From positions 248,001 through 312,000 of the forward strand of contig VTEF01000003.1 of the NCBI GenBank assembly GCA_008180335.1: a stretch of DNA of 64,000 nucleotides, read 5' to 3'. Position 1 is the first letter of the stretch. Each line of letters begins with the position of its first letter. A program made the position numbers and the translations under genes. Below the pieces are notes generated by a model that searched no databases, was not told the origin of the DNA, and saw only the letters and a program-made list of their open reading frames with translations. Source of the DNA: Priestia megaterium. Its GTDB lineage: Bacteria; Bacillota; Bacilli; Bacillales; Bacillaceae_H. Below, piece after piece: positions 34,378 through 44,777 of the stretch.

Positions 34378-35400
34378 TTAAGTCCAAATCAAAACAACTA
34401 GCAAATAGCCTACAATTGACAGAACAACTGAACCGATAATTCCGGCAAGAAATGGCTTTCTTCCAAGATCTATAAACGTCTTCCACTTAACAGTTAAACC
34501 TAATCCAGCCATAGCCATTCCAATTAATACATAGGCAGTTGAAACAATCAGCTCTACAATTGAATTTGAAATGACACCAAGTGTATTTACACCACTCATC
34601 AATAGGAATCCGAAAATAAACCACGGCACTGGAACAGAAGACTTATTCTTGTCTTGACCTTTTTTCGTCTTTTTTATCATCATTCCTAACACGAAAGCCA
34701 CTGGTACTAATAACGCCACTCTTGTTAATTTCGAAATAATGGCTGCATCAACAGAAGCTGTTCCCCCTCGTTCAGAAGCTGCTATAACGTGAGCGACCTC
34801 ATGAAGTGTTCCTCCTGTAAATATTCCATACGCTGCAGAGGACAGACCTAGAATAGGATAGATCAGCGTATATAGCAGTGTGAAAATTGTTCCTAAAATT
34901 GCGATTGTCGCTGCTCCTACCGCTACTTCTTCATCTTTCGCGTTAATTTGTGGTGCAATAGCAACAATAGCTGCAGCGCCGCATATTGCTGTGCCACAAG
35001 CAGTGAGAATTCCAAGCTTTTGCTCTACACCTAATTTTATAGCTAACCAATACACGATTAGTAGCGTAATAACAACGTTAATAACAGAAATGAGAAAAGC
35101 ATTAATTCCTGCTTGAAAAATATCACTCAAATTCAAACGCATTCCAAGCAAAATAATGCCGATTCGAAGCAATTTTTTACTAGAGAATGCAATTCCAAAT
35201 TCCCATTCTTTTTTTACCCCAACTGTTCCTCTCCATATCATCCCGACTAAGATAGCGATTACCAGATGACCCATGATTGATAGAAAAGGTATTTGAGAAA
35301 TGTATTTCGCTGCTAATGCAATCATGAATGTTAACAATAATCCTTTCATAAAAGGAATATTCATATAATTATTTTTAGTATCTACTATGTTTGTACTCAT
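34378..35400 (-). CDS. YeiH/UPF0324-family putative sulfate exporter
   Basis: About ten membrane segments span this ~340-residue protein. The family signatures ILTACGTAICGAAAIVAIAPQI, GAATIAILGTIFTLLYTLIYPILGL and GTLHEVAHVIAA are present. The family is annotated as putative sulfate exporters on weak evidence. ATG at 35400 has GGAAG at eight bases. It is divergent from a LysR regulator, the same arrangement as E. coli yeiH and yeiE. Confidence 0.88.
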   Translation of the reverse strand: MSTNIVDTKNNYMNIPFMKGLLLTFMIALAAKYISQIPFLSIMGHLVIAILVGMIWRGTVGVKKEWEFGIAFSSKKLLRIGIILLGMRLNLSDIFQAGINAFLISVINVVITLLIVYWLAIKLGVEQKLGILTACGTAICGAAAIVAIAPQINAKDEEVAVGAATIAILGTIFTLLYTLIYPILGLSSAAYGIFTGGTLHEVAHVIAASERGGTASVDAAIISKLTRVALLVPVAFVLGMMIKKTKKGQDKNKSSVPVPWFIFGFLLMSGVNTLGVISNSIVELIVSTAYVLIGMAMAGLGLTVKWKTFIDLGRKPFLAGIIGSVVLSIVGYLLVVLIWT

Positions 35401-35516
35401 TTGTTGCACTTCCTTACATTCTTTATACCTTTACTTTATTCAACGTCTATTCATTAGTAAAATATTGTTTTATAATAGTTAATATTAATATTTTTAATAA
35501 TAAGGAGAGGAGAACT

Positions 35517-36395
35517 ATGTATTATGATGCGTTAAAGACCTTCGTGACAGTAGTGGAAGAAAAAAGCTTTACAAAAGCAGCAGAGAAATTACTCATATCT
35601 CAGCCAAGTGTCAGTGTACACATAAAAAATTTAGAGAAAGAATTTCAAACATCCTTATTTTTACGTTCGCCTAAACTTCTAAAAATTACCCCGAGCGGTG
35701 AAATTTTATATGATCGTGCGAAACAAATGATTCAAATTTACGAGCATACAAAGCGAGATATTTACGAACATCATCATTTAGTAAAAGGCTCATTAACAAT
35801 AGGAGCAAGCTTCACAATCGGAGAATATGTCTTGCCTTCCCTTCTTGCTGAACTTCGCAAGCAGTATCCTGACATCAATGTAAATGTCACAATCGGAAAT
35901 ACAAAAGAGATTGCTCAATTAGTCCGCCACTTTAAATTAGACGTAGGTTTAATCGAAGGCCAAACCGATGACCATGAATTGCATATAGAACCTTTTATGG
36001 ATGATGAACTAGTAATTGTATCTCCTGTTGCGCATCCACTTGCCAATAAAAAACAGATTCAAATTGATGATTTACAAAACGAAATGTGGGTGGCTCGCGA
36101 AAAGGGATCTGGTACACGGGAATATTTAGACCTTGTTATTCAGTCTAATGGCTTAAAAATGAAGAGCATGCTCACAATCAGCAGTAATCAAGGAGTTAAA
36201 GAAGCTGTTATGCAAAATTTAGGCTTATCCGTACTTTCAATTTCATCAATTAAGCAAGATGTTGAGCAAAATAATTTAGCGATTTTACAAGTTGATACAG
36301 ACCCTTTTAAAAGAAGATTTTCATATATTTATCCCTTAAGCAGCGGACATAAAAAAGTTGTAGAATTATTTCTTCAGTTGCTAACAAAACGTTAA
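35517..36395 (+). CDS. LysR-family transcriptional regulator (CysL/YeiE-like)
   Basis: The 292-residue protein has an N-terminal winged helix (residues 1-65: LKTFVTVVEEKSFTKAAEKLLISQPSVSVHIKNLEKEF). An effector-binding domain follows (about 90-290, ending near residue 292). GGAGAGG before the ATG at 35517 fixes the start; the frame extends upstream without a better site. It is divergent from the YeiH gene across about 115 bases, and an AT-rich dyad around TTAATATTAATATT there could be its operator. The likely target is that transporter. Confidence 0.9.
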   Translation: MYYDALKTFVTVVEEKSFTKAAEKLLISQPSVSVHIKNLEKEFQTSLFLRSPKLLKITPSGEILYDRAKQMIQIYEHTKRDIYEHHHLVKGSLTIGASFTIGEYVLPSLLAELRKQYPDINVNVTIGNTKEIAQLVRHFKLDVGLIEGQTDDHELHIEPFMDDELVIVSPVAHPLANKKQIQIDDLQNEMWVAREKGSGTREYLDLVIQSNGLKMKSMLTISSNQGVKEAVMQNLGLSVLSISSIKQDVEQNNLAILQVDTDPFKRRFSYIYPLSSGHKKVVELFLQLLTKR

Positions 36396-36477
36396 GTACT
36401 TCCTCTTTTACTTAAAAATTAATAGACATATCTAAATTTAATAATCGAAAAATTCTGTTCATTTTATGATAACAAAC

Positions 36478-36505
36478 AAAGACCTATTTTTTAGAATAGG
36501 TCTTT
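36478..36505. terminator. Bidirectional terminator, LysR and PH-domain genes
   Basis: AAAGACCTATT pairs with AATAGGTCTTT around a short T-rich loop between the convergent genes. Confidence 0.8.
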
Positions 36506-36509
36506 AAGG

Positions 36510-36887
36510 TTACGTTAAAACATACGTTGCAAGTGTCCTTTGCACATCATATATATTTTTATCTTTACGAAATTCTTTTGAAATTGGGGTAGCTGAACCG
36601 GAAATCCAAATGTTTAGTTCAGCATCTAAATCAAATGTGCCTGCTGTTTCCACGCCAAAGTGCGTAATATTTTGATAAGGAATGGAATGATAATCTGTTT
36701 TCTTCCCTGTTACCCCTTGTTTGTCAATTAAAATAAGCCGTTTATTCGTAAATACAAGTAAATCACGAATAACTTTATATGCCTTTTCAACCTGTTCATT
36801 CGGTACTAATACTTGTTCTAAATCTTTTTCTATTGCCTGCAAATCAACTTCTGATGCATTTCCCATTAAACCATTTAATAGACTCAT
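36510..36887 (-). CDS. Bacterial PH-domain protein (YvbH-like)
   Basis: The ~125-residue protein is almost entirely one bacterial PH-like domain (residues about 30-125: RDLLVFTNKRLILIDKQG, SIPYQNITHFGVE, DLDAELNIWISGS). An N-terminal amphipathic segment MSLLNGLMGNASEV precedes it. The function is unknown; relatives occur as single domains or fused to membrane parts. ATG at 36887 has AAGGAG at good distance, in place of an upstream TTG/ATG at 36911. The YhgE gene upstream on the same strand is 57 bases away. Confidence 0.85.
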   Translation of the reverse strand: MSLLNGLMGNASEVDLQAIEKDLEQVLVPNEQVEKAYKVIRDLLVFTNKRLILIDKQGVTGKKTDYHSIPYQNITHFGVETAGTFDLDAELNIWISGSATPISKEFRKDKNIYDVQRTLATYVLT

Positions 36888-36943
36888 TAAACACACTCCT
36901 TTTTGGAACAATACCCTGTTTCCAATGGTGTGAAACCACTTTA

Positions 36944-39085
36944 TTAATGAATCAGTTTACTTTCATGCGCCTTTTCAGTCAGCCGTTTACTTATGTTACT
37001 TAGCGGCTTTCGAAGAAACAGGCCAAATAATAATGTTCCGATTAAAATGACCAGTAAAACCAGGAAATCTCTTCTTACAATATCAACAAGCATGCCACCA
37101 ACTGCTTCACGCATCATGCTGATTGCATAAGTAAATGGTAAAAAAGGATTGATAGCTTGAAAAAAAGGCGGTGTTACTTGAATGGGAAATGTTCCTCCCG
37201 CGGCTGATAATTGTAATACGAGTAAAACTATTGCAATTGCTTTGCCTGCATTGCCAAATACAGACACAAAGGTATAAACCATTGTCATAAAAACCGTGCT
37301 AATGAATAAGCCGAATAAAACAAACATCATTTTGTCTACTACGTAAGCTTTTAAAATAAAGATATCACCTAATGTCACAATGAATGCTTGAAATAAAGCA
37401 ATCGAAACAAATGTAAATAATCTTCCTAGATAGATATCCCTGCTTTTGTAAGCTCCTTCTACCTCCACTCGTAAAAGTGAAACTAGCAACAGTGCTCCTA
37501 CCCAAAGAGAGAGTGTGGTAAAAAATGGAGACATAGCTGACCCGTAATTAGGGATCGGATATAGCCTTTTTTCTTTTAACAAGACAGGTTCGGCAAAAAA
37601 GTCACTTTCTTTTTCTACATCATTTTTTAACAAGTCGATAATCGCTTGAATGTCTTGTGTTTGCTGAAATTCACGTATTTTATTAGCAATATCGCGAACT
37701 TTTTGTTCAATTGCAGGAAAATTTTGTTGAAGATTTTTCAACTCTGCTTGACCAAGTCGAACGCCATGAGCAGCACTTTGCAAGACACTAGAAATATCCG
37801 GCAAACTTTTGTTTGCTTCTGTTAAAAGCTCATATGCTTTCTTAGTTTTGCTCTTTGCATTTTCAGCTGCTTGATCAATTGCAGGAATAATTTCATGATT
37901 ATAACGCGACAGAACACCATTTAATTGACTTGCCCCTTCATTTGACGTTTGATGAAAGCGCTCAATCATTTCAGATGGTAGTTGCTCCCCTTTGTTAATG
38001 GCGGCTTCTAAATTTTTCGCAATACTTAGTTGTTGCGAAAAACTATTTTCAATTAATTCCAATTTTGAAATGATCCTTGCAAGCGGTTCGTTTGGCGCTA
38101 GATCATTCAGTTGATTTAGCACTCTAATCACTGCATTCATATCATTTATTTGCTGAGTAAGTAGGTTAATGGTTTGCTGTAAATTTACTTTTGTTTGTTC
38201 AGAGTTAGTCTGCTCACCTGCCAACTCTTCTTTTACTTTTTGAAGTTGATTGGCACGGGACTGAAGCGCTATTAACGTACTTTTTATATTTGGTGAAATA
38301 GTTTCAAAAGCTTGATCTGTTTTTGTTAAAAAGTCATTCAACTGCTTTGTCACCGCAGCACCATCAGCTGTTAATTGTTCAATCACAGGAATTGCCCACT
38401 TCGCTTGATTAACTAATTCTTCTGCTTTATTTGTAGCTCTTACTGCTTCATTCACTACTTTTTTAATTTCTGGCATCCTTTTTTCCAGCTCAAAAATCCG
38501 GCTTTCAATTTGCTTAATAGCTGGCAAATCTTGTTCTAATTTAATGCCAATTTCATTAAATAATGCAAAGATTGCTCCATTTGCTGTTTCGATAAAATTT
38601 TTACTAATTTCTTCTGTTAAACTACTTGCCCCTTTCGAAGTAATTTTTGGAACAATTGCATTAATCTTTTCATTGACGGTATATGTAAGCACTGGTTTTT
38701 CTAATCGCTCTTCCAAAACTGTGCCAATCTTTTCAGAAAAGTCTTGTGGAATGACGATGCTGGCATAATAATCTCCGCGCTGCACTCCTTTTATCGCTTC
38801 TTTTTTGTTCACAAACGTCCAGCCAAGCGATTTGTTTTTCTTTAGAGAAGCAATGACATCCTTCCCTACATTTACGTGTTCATCTTGAATAATAGCTCCC
38901 TTATCTTCATTTGTAACGGCAATTTTAATTCCTCTTGTATTTCCGTACGGATCCCAAGAAGCTTTTATATTAAACCATGCATAAAGCGAAGGTAAAATCA
39001 TAAGTGCAACGACAATGATAAGCATCGCCCAGTTTGTTACAATGTTTTTAATATCTGTTTTATAAATATCTACACTATTTTTCAT
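36944..39085 (-). CDS. YhgE/Pip-family membrane protein
   Basis: This ~713-residue protein has one N-terminal helix (WAMLIIVVALMILPSLYAWFNI), a long extracytoplasmic coiled-coil region (about 90-500) and five to six C-terminal helices (ABC-2-like). The N-terminal motif SLYAWFNIKASWDPYGNT is typical of YhgE/Pip (phage infection protein), related to EsaA/YueB of type VII secretion. Here no ESX genes are adjacent. Relatives are phage receptors or envelope transporters. AGGTGAGG precedes the ATG at 39085. Confidence 0.88.
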   Translation of the reverse strand: MKNSVDIYKTDIKNIVTNWAMLIIVVALMILPSLYAWFNIKASWDPYGNTRGIKIAVTNEDKGAIIQDEHVNVGKDVIASLKKNKSLGWTFVNKKEAIKGVQRGDYYASIVIPQDFSEKIGTVLEERLEKPVLTYTVNEKINAIVPKITSKGASSLTEEISKNFIETANGAIFALFNEIGIKLEQDLPAIKQIESRIFELEKRMPEIKKVVNEAVRATNKAEELVNQAKWAIPVIEQLTADGAAVTKQLNDFLTKTDQAFETISPNIKSTLIALQSRANQLQKVKEELAGEQTNSEQTKVNLQQTINLLTQQINDMNAVIRVLNQLNDLAPNEPLARIISKLELIENSFSQQLSIAKNLEAAINKGEQLPSEMIERFHQTSNEGASQLNGVLSRYNHEIIPAIDQAAENAKSKTKKAYELLTEANKSLPDISSVLQSAAHGVRLGQAELKNLQQNFPAIEQKVRDIANKIREFQQTQDIQAIIDLLKNDVEKESDFFAEPVLLKEKRLYPIPNYGSAMSPFFTTLSLWVGALLLVSLLRVEVEGAYKSRDIYLGRLFTFVSIALFQAFIVTLGDIFILKAYVVDKMMFVLFGLFISTVFMTMVYTFVSVFGNAGKAIAIVLLVLQLSAAGGTFPIQVTPPFFQAINPFLPFTYAISMMREAVGGMLVDIVRRDFLVLLVILIGTLLFGLFLRKPLSNISKRLTEKAHESKLIH

Positions 39086-39231
39086 AAGCCTCACCTAAAT
39101 TTAGTCTTAAAAATTAGCTTATCCATATTCGTGCTATCATATTTCTGTTAGGATAGATTTTATAAAGCAAAACTTCAGTACAATAACAATTTAAGAACAT
39201 TTGATAAGTAGTTAACGAAAGGATGAATGCA

Positions 39232-40407
39232 ATGACTGAAAGACTTTATTATACATCTCCGTATACATCTTCATGGACAACAACAATTAAAGACATCATC
39301 AAATGCGACCACCATTATCTTATTACATTACGTGAAACAGCTTTTTATCCTGAAGGTGGCGGTCAGCCTTCCGACTCCGGCAAAATAAACGGCATTCAGA
39401 TTGAAGATGTTTTTGAAGAAAATGGTGAAATTTATCATAAACTGTCAACGATTCCTGAGAGTTCAACCGTTAACTGTGAACTTGATTGGAATCGCCGTTT
39501 TGATCATATGCAACAACATACAGGCCAGCATCTTTTATCAGCTGTTTTAATTGATACATATGATATTCATACCGTGAGCTTTCACTTAGGAAATGATGCT
39601 GTCTCTATTGATTTAAAGATTTCATCGATAAGTGAAGAGCAATTAACAGCAGTAGAACATGCAGTAAATACTGCCATTTATGCAAACAAAGAAATTAAAA
39701 CTTATCATATTCAAAAAGAAGAAATACATACTGTGCCACTTCGCAGAATTCCAGAAGTAGAAGGTCATGAAGTACGCATTGTAGAAATTGACACAATTGA
39801 TTTCTCAGCTTGTTGCGGCACTCACGTTACCCGGACTGGTGAACTAGGCATGATAAAGTTGATAAAAACAGAAAAACAGCGTGGAAACACGAGGTTATTT
39901 TTCAAAAGCGGAATGCGCGCACTAGCAGATTATCAACAAAGTCATAACATTCTATCCGCAGTGAGCAATAAGTTCAGTACTAATCGCGATCTCGTCCTTG
40001 AGCGCCTTGAAAAAGTAGAGCATGAGCAAAAGTTGCTTCTGAAACAACTTGAACAGCTGCAAGCAGAAAATGCCCACTACCTTTGTGCCGAATTACAATC
40101 AAAAAAAGAAGGCAGCTTACTTGTACATGAATTTAAGGACCGTACGCTAAAAGACGTGCAGCCTCTTATAAAACAATTGCTTCAAACAGATGAGACAGTC
40201 CTTATTTTATCTTCTGCCTTAGAACAAAAAGTTCTTTTTGCCCACAATAGCACAAGCAATATTCATTGCGGCGAACTATTTAAAATACTGCTTCCTTCTT
40301 TTAATGGAAAAGGCGGAGGTGGACCAAAGCAGGCACAAGCAAGCTTTTCATCTAACCAAGAATTGCAAAGCTTCGTCATTTCCTTAAAAGAAAAATTAAG
40401 TTCATAA
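39232..40407 (+). CDS. Alanyl-tRNA editing protein AlaX-L with DHHA1 domain
   Basis: The ~391-residue free-standing editing factor has an N-terminal oligonucleotide-binding-like part (AFYPEGGGQPSDSG). The zinc-binding editing core follows, with HMQQHTGQHLL (HxxxH) and CCGTHVTRTGELG (CxxxH). Next come a coiled coil (about 265-300) and a C-terminal DHHA1 domain with FNGKGGGGPKQAQASF. It removes serine or glycine from mischarged tRNA(Ala). ATG at 39232 has AAAGG at nine bases. A terminator follows. Confidence 0.92.
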   Translation: MTERLYYTSPYTSSWTTTIKDIIKCDHHYLITLRETAFYPEGGGQPSDSGKINGIQIEDVFEENGEIYHKLSTIPESSTVNCELDWNRRFDHMQQHTGQHLLSAVLIDTYDIHTVSFHLGNDAVSIDLKISSISEEQLTAVEHAVNTAIYANKEIKTYHIQKEEIHTVPLRRIPEVEGHEVRIVEIDTIDFSACCGTHVTRTGELGMIKLIKTEKQRGNTRLFFKSGMRALADYQQSHNILSAVSNKFSTNRDLVLERLEKVEHEQKLLLKQLEQLQAENAHYLCAELQSKKEGSLLVHEFKDRTLKDVQPLIKQLLQTDETVLILSSALEQKVLFAHNSTSNIHCGELFKILLPSFNGKGGGGPKQAQASFSSNQELQSFVISLKEKLSS

Positions 40408-40431
40408 CCGCTTTCTTTTCATATTGCTACT

Positions 40432-40465
40432 AAAAAACCACCGCCTACACAAAGCGGTGGTTTTT
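40432..40465. terminator. Bidirectional terminator, AlaX and menA
   Basis: AAAAACCACCGC pairs with GCGGTGGTTTTT around a 9-base loop between convergent genes. Confidence 0.8.
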
Positions 40466-40488
40466 AAATATAATAAAACTAACTTTTT

Positions 40489-41409
40489 TTAAAAGAAATA
40501 ACTAATGAATAATCCAATCGACAGCAACAATCCAAACAATGTATTTGTTTGAGCTGTTGATTTCATAGCAATAATCATATTCATTGGAGGTGTTCCTGCA
40601 ATGAATCCTTTAACCGCTTGGATAGGTTTCGCTATACTTAAGAAAATAAGCAATACCCAAGGTCCTAAAACGCCTGCGGTTACAAGGCCGACAATCCATA
40701 TATAAGAAATGATAAAAAGTGCGCCTAAAAAGTAAATTGCTTTTTTTGAACCTAATAAAATGGCTAATGTTTTACGGCCGCCCTTTTTATCCTCTTCAAT
40801 GTCACGAATGTTATTAGATAAGTTAATAGCACCTACTAAAAAAGCGATTGGTATTGATACAAGAATGCTTTCTGCGGTCACTGTATTTGTTTGAATAAAA
40901 AATGAAATTAACACAAACATAGCGCCCATACATAATCCAGAAAAAAGTTCTCCAAAAGGTGTATATGCAATTGGTAATGGACCGCCTGTATACAAATAGC
41001 CGATTGCCATTCCGATAAGACCAACCAGCGCCAGCCACCACGTACTACTCATACATATATAAACACCTAATAAAAGAGCAATAGCATATGAACCTAATGC
41101 TAGTTGTAAAACGGTCTTAGGTTTCATTCCATCTCGTACAATAGCTCCTCCGATTCCAACTGATTCCTCTGTATCCAATCCTCTTTTAAAATCATAGTAT
41201 TCATTAAAAAGGTTCGTTGCGATTTGAATCCATAGACATGCAAAAAGCATTGCTAAAAAAAGCAATACATTAACTTGTCCAGCATACATGGCTAATACTG
41301 TTCCGATTAGAACCGGCACAAAAGATGCTGTTAATGTATGAGGACGAGTTAGCTGCCATAATACTTTCCCTAACGATCTTTTTCCTTGTGTTTGATTAGT
41401 TTGATTCAT
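40489..41409 (-). CDS. menA: 1,4-dihydroxy-2-naphthoate polyprenyltransferase
   Basis: This ~306-residue membrane prenyltransferase (UbiA superfamily) attaches the polyprenyl chain in menaquinone synthesis. The two Asp-rich motifs are NLFNEYYDFKRGLDTEES (about residue 68-85) and NLSNNIRDIEEDKKGGRKTLA (about 200-220). About eight helices are visible. ATG at 41409 has AGAGGATC before it; the frame extends to a TTG at 41427. An extended -10 (TGGTATAAT, minus strand, 41611-41616) lies about 200 bases upstream. Length fits B. subtilis MenA. Confidence 0.95.
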   Translation of the reverse strand: MNQTNQTQGKRSLGKVLWQLTRPHTLTASFVPVLIGTVLAMYAGQVNVLLFLAMLFACLWIQIATNLFNEYYDFKRGLDTEESVGIGGAIVRDGMKPKTVLQLALGSYAIALLLGVYICMSSTWWLALVGLIGMAIGYLYTGGPLPIAYTPFGELFSGLCMGAMFVLISFFIQTNTVTAESILVSIPIAFLVGAINLSNNIRDIEEDKKGGRKTLAILLGSKKAIYFLGALFIISYIWIVGLVTAGVLGPWVLLIFLSIAKPIQAVKGFIAGTPPMNMIIAMKSTAQTNTLFGLLLSIGLFISYFF

Positions 41410-41803
41410 GATCCTCTTCCTCTCCAATCGTGAAAATAAAGTAACTTAACAAAGCCACCTATTTTCTAGCTGCAATTAATTGAGAACTTTTAGAAGGTCA
41501 TCATACACATTGGTGTAAACGTTCATTATATAAATCATAATAAGAGCCGAATTATTATCAATCGAATCGTTCTTTTCATGTGCGTATATCTTCCTTCGAA
41601 TTGCTCATTTATTATACCAAAAACTCCTCGAATCTTACACTGCATAATTCGTAAAAAAATTATCTTGCTATTTTAAATAATAGACGAAATGAACGAATAT
41701 AAAACTTCTATTCAATATTTTTCATCTCACCTTTTACTTTTATTATTTAGAACATGGTTTACTTTTTTCATCATTTAACCCTTCCACGCTTTAGCTTTTA
41801 ATG
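41410..41803. other. Promoter region of menA and 3' space of fumC
   Basis: The part near menA contains the extended -10 at 41611-41616. The rest is AT-rich, with no gene. The fumC terminator lies at its right edge. Confidence 0.4.
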
Positions 41804-41853
41804 AAAAAAGGATATTAACCAACACACAGCCTGTTGTGTAGAGGTTAATATCC
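41804..41853 (-). terminator. Terminator of fumC
   Basis: GGATATTAACC pairs with GGTTAATATCC, enclosing a second pairing ACACA/TGTGT. On the minus strand a T-run follows. It is about 108 bases after the fumC stop. Confidence 0.75.
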
Positions 41854-41960
41854 TTGAACCGACAGATGGCCCGGTAAATTTCAATCTATGATATCTAAAT
41901 TTCACTGAATTCGCTTCTATGCTTTCAACTAATTATTTTAGGATTATAAATAAACTCTTC

Positions 41961-43349
41961 TTACAATGTAGGTGTGATCATATTAGCAGGGTTAACAAAT
42001 TTTTCAAATTGTTCTTCTGTTAAAAATCCTGTTTTCAATGCAGCCTGTTTTAAAGTGAGTCCTTCTTTATGAGCTAATTTTGCAATTTGAGCTGCCTTTT
42101 CATAGCCAATATGTGGATTTAAAGCTGTTACTAACATAAGTGAATTTTGTAAGTGGTATTCGATTTTTTCATAATTTGGTTCAATGCCTACAGCGCATTT
42201 ATCATTAAATGATCTTATGGAGTCTGCTAACAACCTTACTGATTGAAGAAAGTTATAAATAATAACGGGTTTAAATACATTTAATTCAAAATTCCCTTGA
42301 CTTGCAGCGATCCCAATCGTTACATCATTTCCCATTACTTGTGCTGCAACCATTGTTAAGGCTTCACTTTGGGTCGGATTCACTTTCCCTGGCATAATTG
42401 AACTTCCAGGCTCATTTGCCGGGATAAAAATTTCTCCAATACCGCTGCGCGGACCACTTGCCAGCCAACGAACATCATTTGCAATTTTCATTAAATCTGC
42501 TGCAAGCGCTTTTAAAGCACCGTGAGTATAAACTACTTGATCATGGCTTGTTAAGGCATGAAATTTATTAGGTGCTGACACAAATTCTTTAGCAAGAAAT
42601 TTACTAACTTCCTGAGCTACTAGGTTACCAAACTCATGGTGGGCGTTAAGGCCTGTTCCAACAGCGGTTCCGCCAATCGCAAGCTCTTTCATATATTGCA
42701 CACTTTCCTTAATCATCTTTTCAGCTTTTTCTAACATATGACGCCAGCCGCTAATTTCTTGCCCTAATGTTAAAGGAGTAGCATCTTGTAAATGAGTGCG
42801 CCCGATTTTTATTACATCTTTAAAGTCATGTTCTTTTTTTCTAAATGTCTCTTTTAATTCTGTAAGGGCAGGCAATAATTGATTTTCAACAGCGCCTACA
42901 CCAGCGATATGGAGTGCGGTAGGAAAAGTATCATTTGAACTTTGAGACATATTAACATCATCATTTGGATGCAGCTGTTCATTACTTCCCTTGCTTTTTA
43001 ACAATTGATTGCCCCGGTTTGCAATGACTTCATTCATATTCATATTTGATTGAGTGCCGCTGCCTGTTTGCCACACAACAAGAGGAAAATGCTCATCCCA
43101 CTTCCCTTCTAGAATCTCACTGGCTGCTTGAACAATTGATTCTGTTTTTTCTGCTGATAGCTTACCAAGCTTTTCATTACTGAGTGCCGCACTTTTTTTC
43201 AAAACCGCAAACGCTCTAATAAGTTCAATAGGCATTGTTTCGGTGCTAATTGCAAAATTTTCTTTGCTTCGTTGTGTTTGTGCCCCCCATAACTTTTCAG
43301 CTGGGACTTTTATTTCTCCAAGAGAATCTCGTTCAACTCTATATTCCAT
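41961..43349 (-). CDS. fumC: Class II fumarate hydratase
   Basis: The 462-residue homotetrameric enzyme interconverts fumarate and malate in the TCA cycle. The superfamily signature [15 protein letters not shown] (about residue 315), the histidine region [10 protein letters not shown] (about 185) and the N-terminal [16 protein letters not shown] are intact. ATG at 43349 has GGAGA eight bases upstream; the ATG at 43355 is too close. It is monocistronic. Confidence 0.96.
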   Translation of the reverse strand: MEYRVERDSLGEIKVPAEKLWGAQTQRSKENFAISTETMPIELIRAFAVLKKSAALSNEKLGKLSAEKTESIVQAASEILEGKWDEHFPLVVWQTGSGTQSNMNMNEVIANRGNQLLKSKGSNEQLHPNDDVNMSQSSNDTFPTALHIAGVGAVENQLLPALTELKETFRKKEHDFKDVIKIGRTHLQDATPLTLGQEISGWRHMLEKAEKMIKESVQYMKELAIGGTAVGTGLNAHHEFGNLVAQEVSKFLAKEFVSAPNKFHALTSHDQVVYTHGALKALAADLMKIANDVRWLASGPRSGIGEIFIPANEPGSSIMPGKVNPTQSEALTMVAAQVMGNDVTIGIAASQGNFELNVFKPVIIYNFLQSVRLLADSIRSFNDKCAVGIEPNYEKIEYHLQNSLMLVTALNPHIGYEKAAQIAKLAHKEGLTLKQAALKTGFLTEEQFEKFVNPANMITPTL

Positions 43350-43355
43350 TATCAT

Positions 43356-43916
43356 CTCTCCTTCATTTACAGCCTTTACGCTTTACTTATAATTTATATG
43401 GTTGATTTTTCATAAAAACTACTATCGCTTATTTCGAAACGTCTTAGTTAAATATTTGCTGAGAAAAAACTTGGTATTCAATTTTGGCCTCCAAGCCAAT
43501 GATTTTACCTTCTGTTTATCTATTGATTTATTTTACCCTTCCTTTCTCCTGTTTAACCGAACCATCAAAGACTAACTCTCTTCATCCCTCGTTGTTTTTT
43601 TCGATCATTTAAGTGCTTGATACCCTAATTAAATGGCTTTAGTTAGCGGTTGTTCTTGTCGCAGTTTTAAAATAGCAGTCAAAGTTTGATAAGTTCTGAT
43701 TGCTCAGTCCTCGAACTTAGCACATCTCATTAACCCAAACATAAATACAAAGACACTCCATTAATTTCATGGAGTGTCTTTGTATTGTTTAATACTTTTT
43801 TAACCATCAGCTGATTTCTATATAATGAACGCTTCTCCTTAAACTTGCAATTGCATAAGCATAAACAAGTTATTTTTAAATATTTTCAGCAGTAATTATT
43901 TAATGAATTGTAAAAA
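43356..43916. other. 560-bp intergenic region with a strong palindrome
   Basis: It lies between fumC and a small zinc-ribbon gene, both on the minus strand. A 17-base perfect stem at 43745-43785 is the only clear element. No reading frame has a convincing start. Confidence 0.5.
43745..43785. terminator. Palindromic terminator downstream of the small zinc-ribbon gene
   Basis: ATACAAAGACACTCCAT pairs perfectly with ATGGAGTGTCTTTGTAT around a 7-base loop. It is symmetric and 150 bases after the minus-strand gene. Confidence 0.65.
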
Positions 43917-43928
43917 TCAAGAGGTTAT

Positions 43929-44117
43929 CTACAGTTCTTTTATATAGGCGATTACGTAACTTGGGAGGATATTCTCATACTTACAATTGTCACAGTAAAA
44001 GCTGCTATGTTGATTTGTAGCAACGTATCGTTTGAGAGTAAAGAGTGTTAATCTCTTTGGAGCGCCGCATTTAGTACAAAAAGCAAGATGTTTAATTCGT
44101 TTGTAGTCAATTGTCAT
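43929..44117 (-). CDS. Small zinc-ribbon protein
   Basis: This 62-residue protein has two CxxC pairs: FCTKCGAPKR (about residue 14) and FYCDNCKYEN (about 42-45). They predict a treble-clef or ribbon zinc site. AAGGAGGAGG precedes the ATG at 44117. I recognise no family. Similar small zinc proteins in Bacillus are of unknown function. Confidence 0.7.
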   Translation of the reverse strand: MTIDYKRIKHLAFCTKCGAPKRLTLFTLKRYVATNQHSSFYCDNCKYENILPSYVIAYIKEL

Positions 44118-44303
44118 CACTCCTCCTCCTTTCAAGTAAAGTGATTAATTAAACACCATCTCATTTTTGTAAACGCTTTCTTGTTTATATTTAATTTATT
44201 ATAGCATTCATGACCGTCTTTTGCTATTTGATCATTAAAATTATACTTAATACAATTAATCATTCTTTCCTTCAGTTCTTTTATAGCTATATTACTGCAA
44301 AAT

Positions 44304-44337
44304 AAAAAGAGTATCAGGATTAACTACCTAATACTCT
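44304..44337 (-). terminator. Terminator of the DUF378 gene
   Basis: AGAGTAT...ATACTCT arms around an imperfect stem, followed on the minus strand by TTTTTATTTT. Confidence 0.6.
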
Positions 44338-44383
44338 AGATTAATAAATAATGTATAATTTTATTATAACAGTTCTTTTTGAA

Positions 44384-44581
44384 TCACTTTTCCCCACTCG
44401 CAAAGAATCGATCATAAATCTGATAAAGTGCTGATAATCCAACTAACCAATAAATTGTAGTCACCAGCCATTCCCATGAATCAAACCATGTTTCTACAAC
44501 ATTGACTCCTAACGCTACAGCTAACCAATTTAATCCACCAATAATCACAAGAAGACTCGTTAGAACGGATAGGAATCTCAT
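44384..44581 (-). CDS. DUF378 (YuzA-like) membrane protein
   Basis: The 65-residue protein has two membrane helices (about 4-24 and 38-58) joined by a short loop. The DUF378 pattern VIIGGLNWLAVALGVNVVETWF and WLVGLSALYQIY is present. Function is unknown. AGGAGGTGATAGT precedes the ATG. It is monocistronic. Confidence 0.88.
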   Translation of the reverse strand: MRFLSVLTSLLVIIGGLNWLAVALGVNVVETWFDSWEWLVTTIYWLVGLSALYQIYDRFFASGEK

Positions 44582-44777
44582 ACTATCACCTCCTCACTTA
44601 CTACTTCGCAAGGAAGTATTTCTTGTTATATTCTATACTTGCACAGGATGTTTATATGCTTACTTTTTATGACATTGACTTATTATTTTTTAACAAAAAT
44701 CCATTTCGAATCCCTCTAGCTTTATGTTTGTTCTCTGCACGTTGAACATCGCAAGCACTTGCAGCATCCATTTGCTG

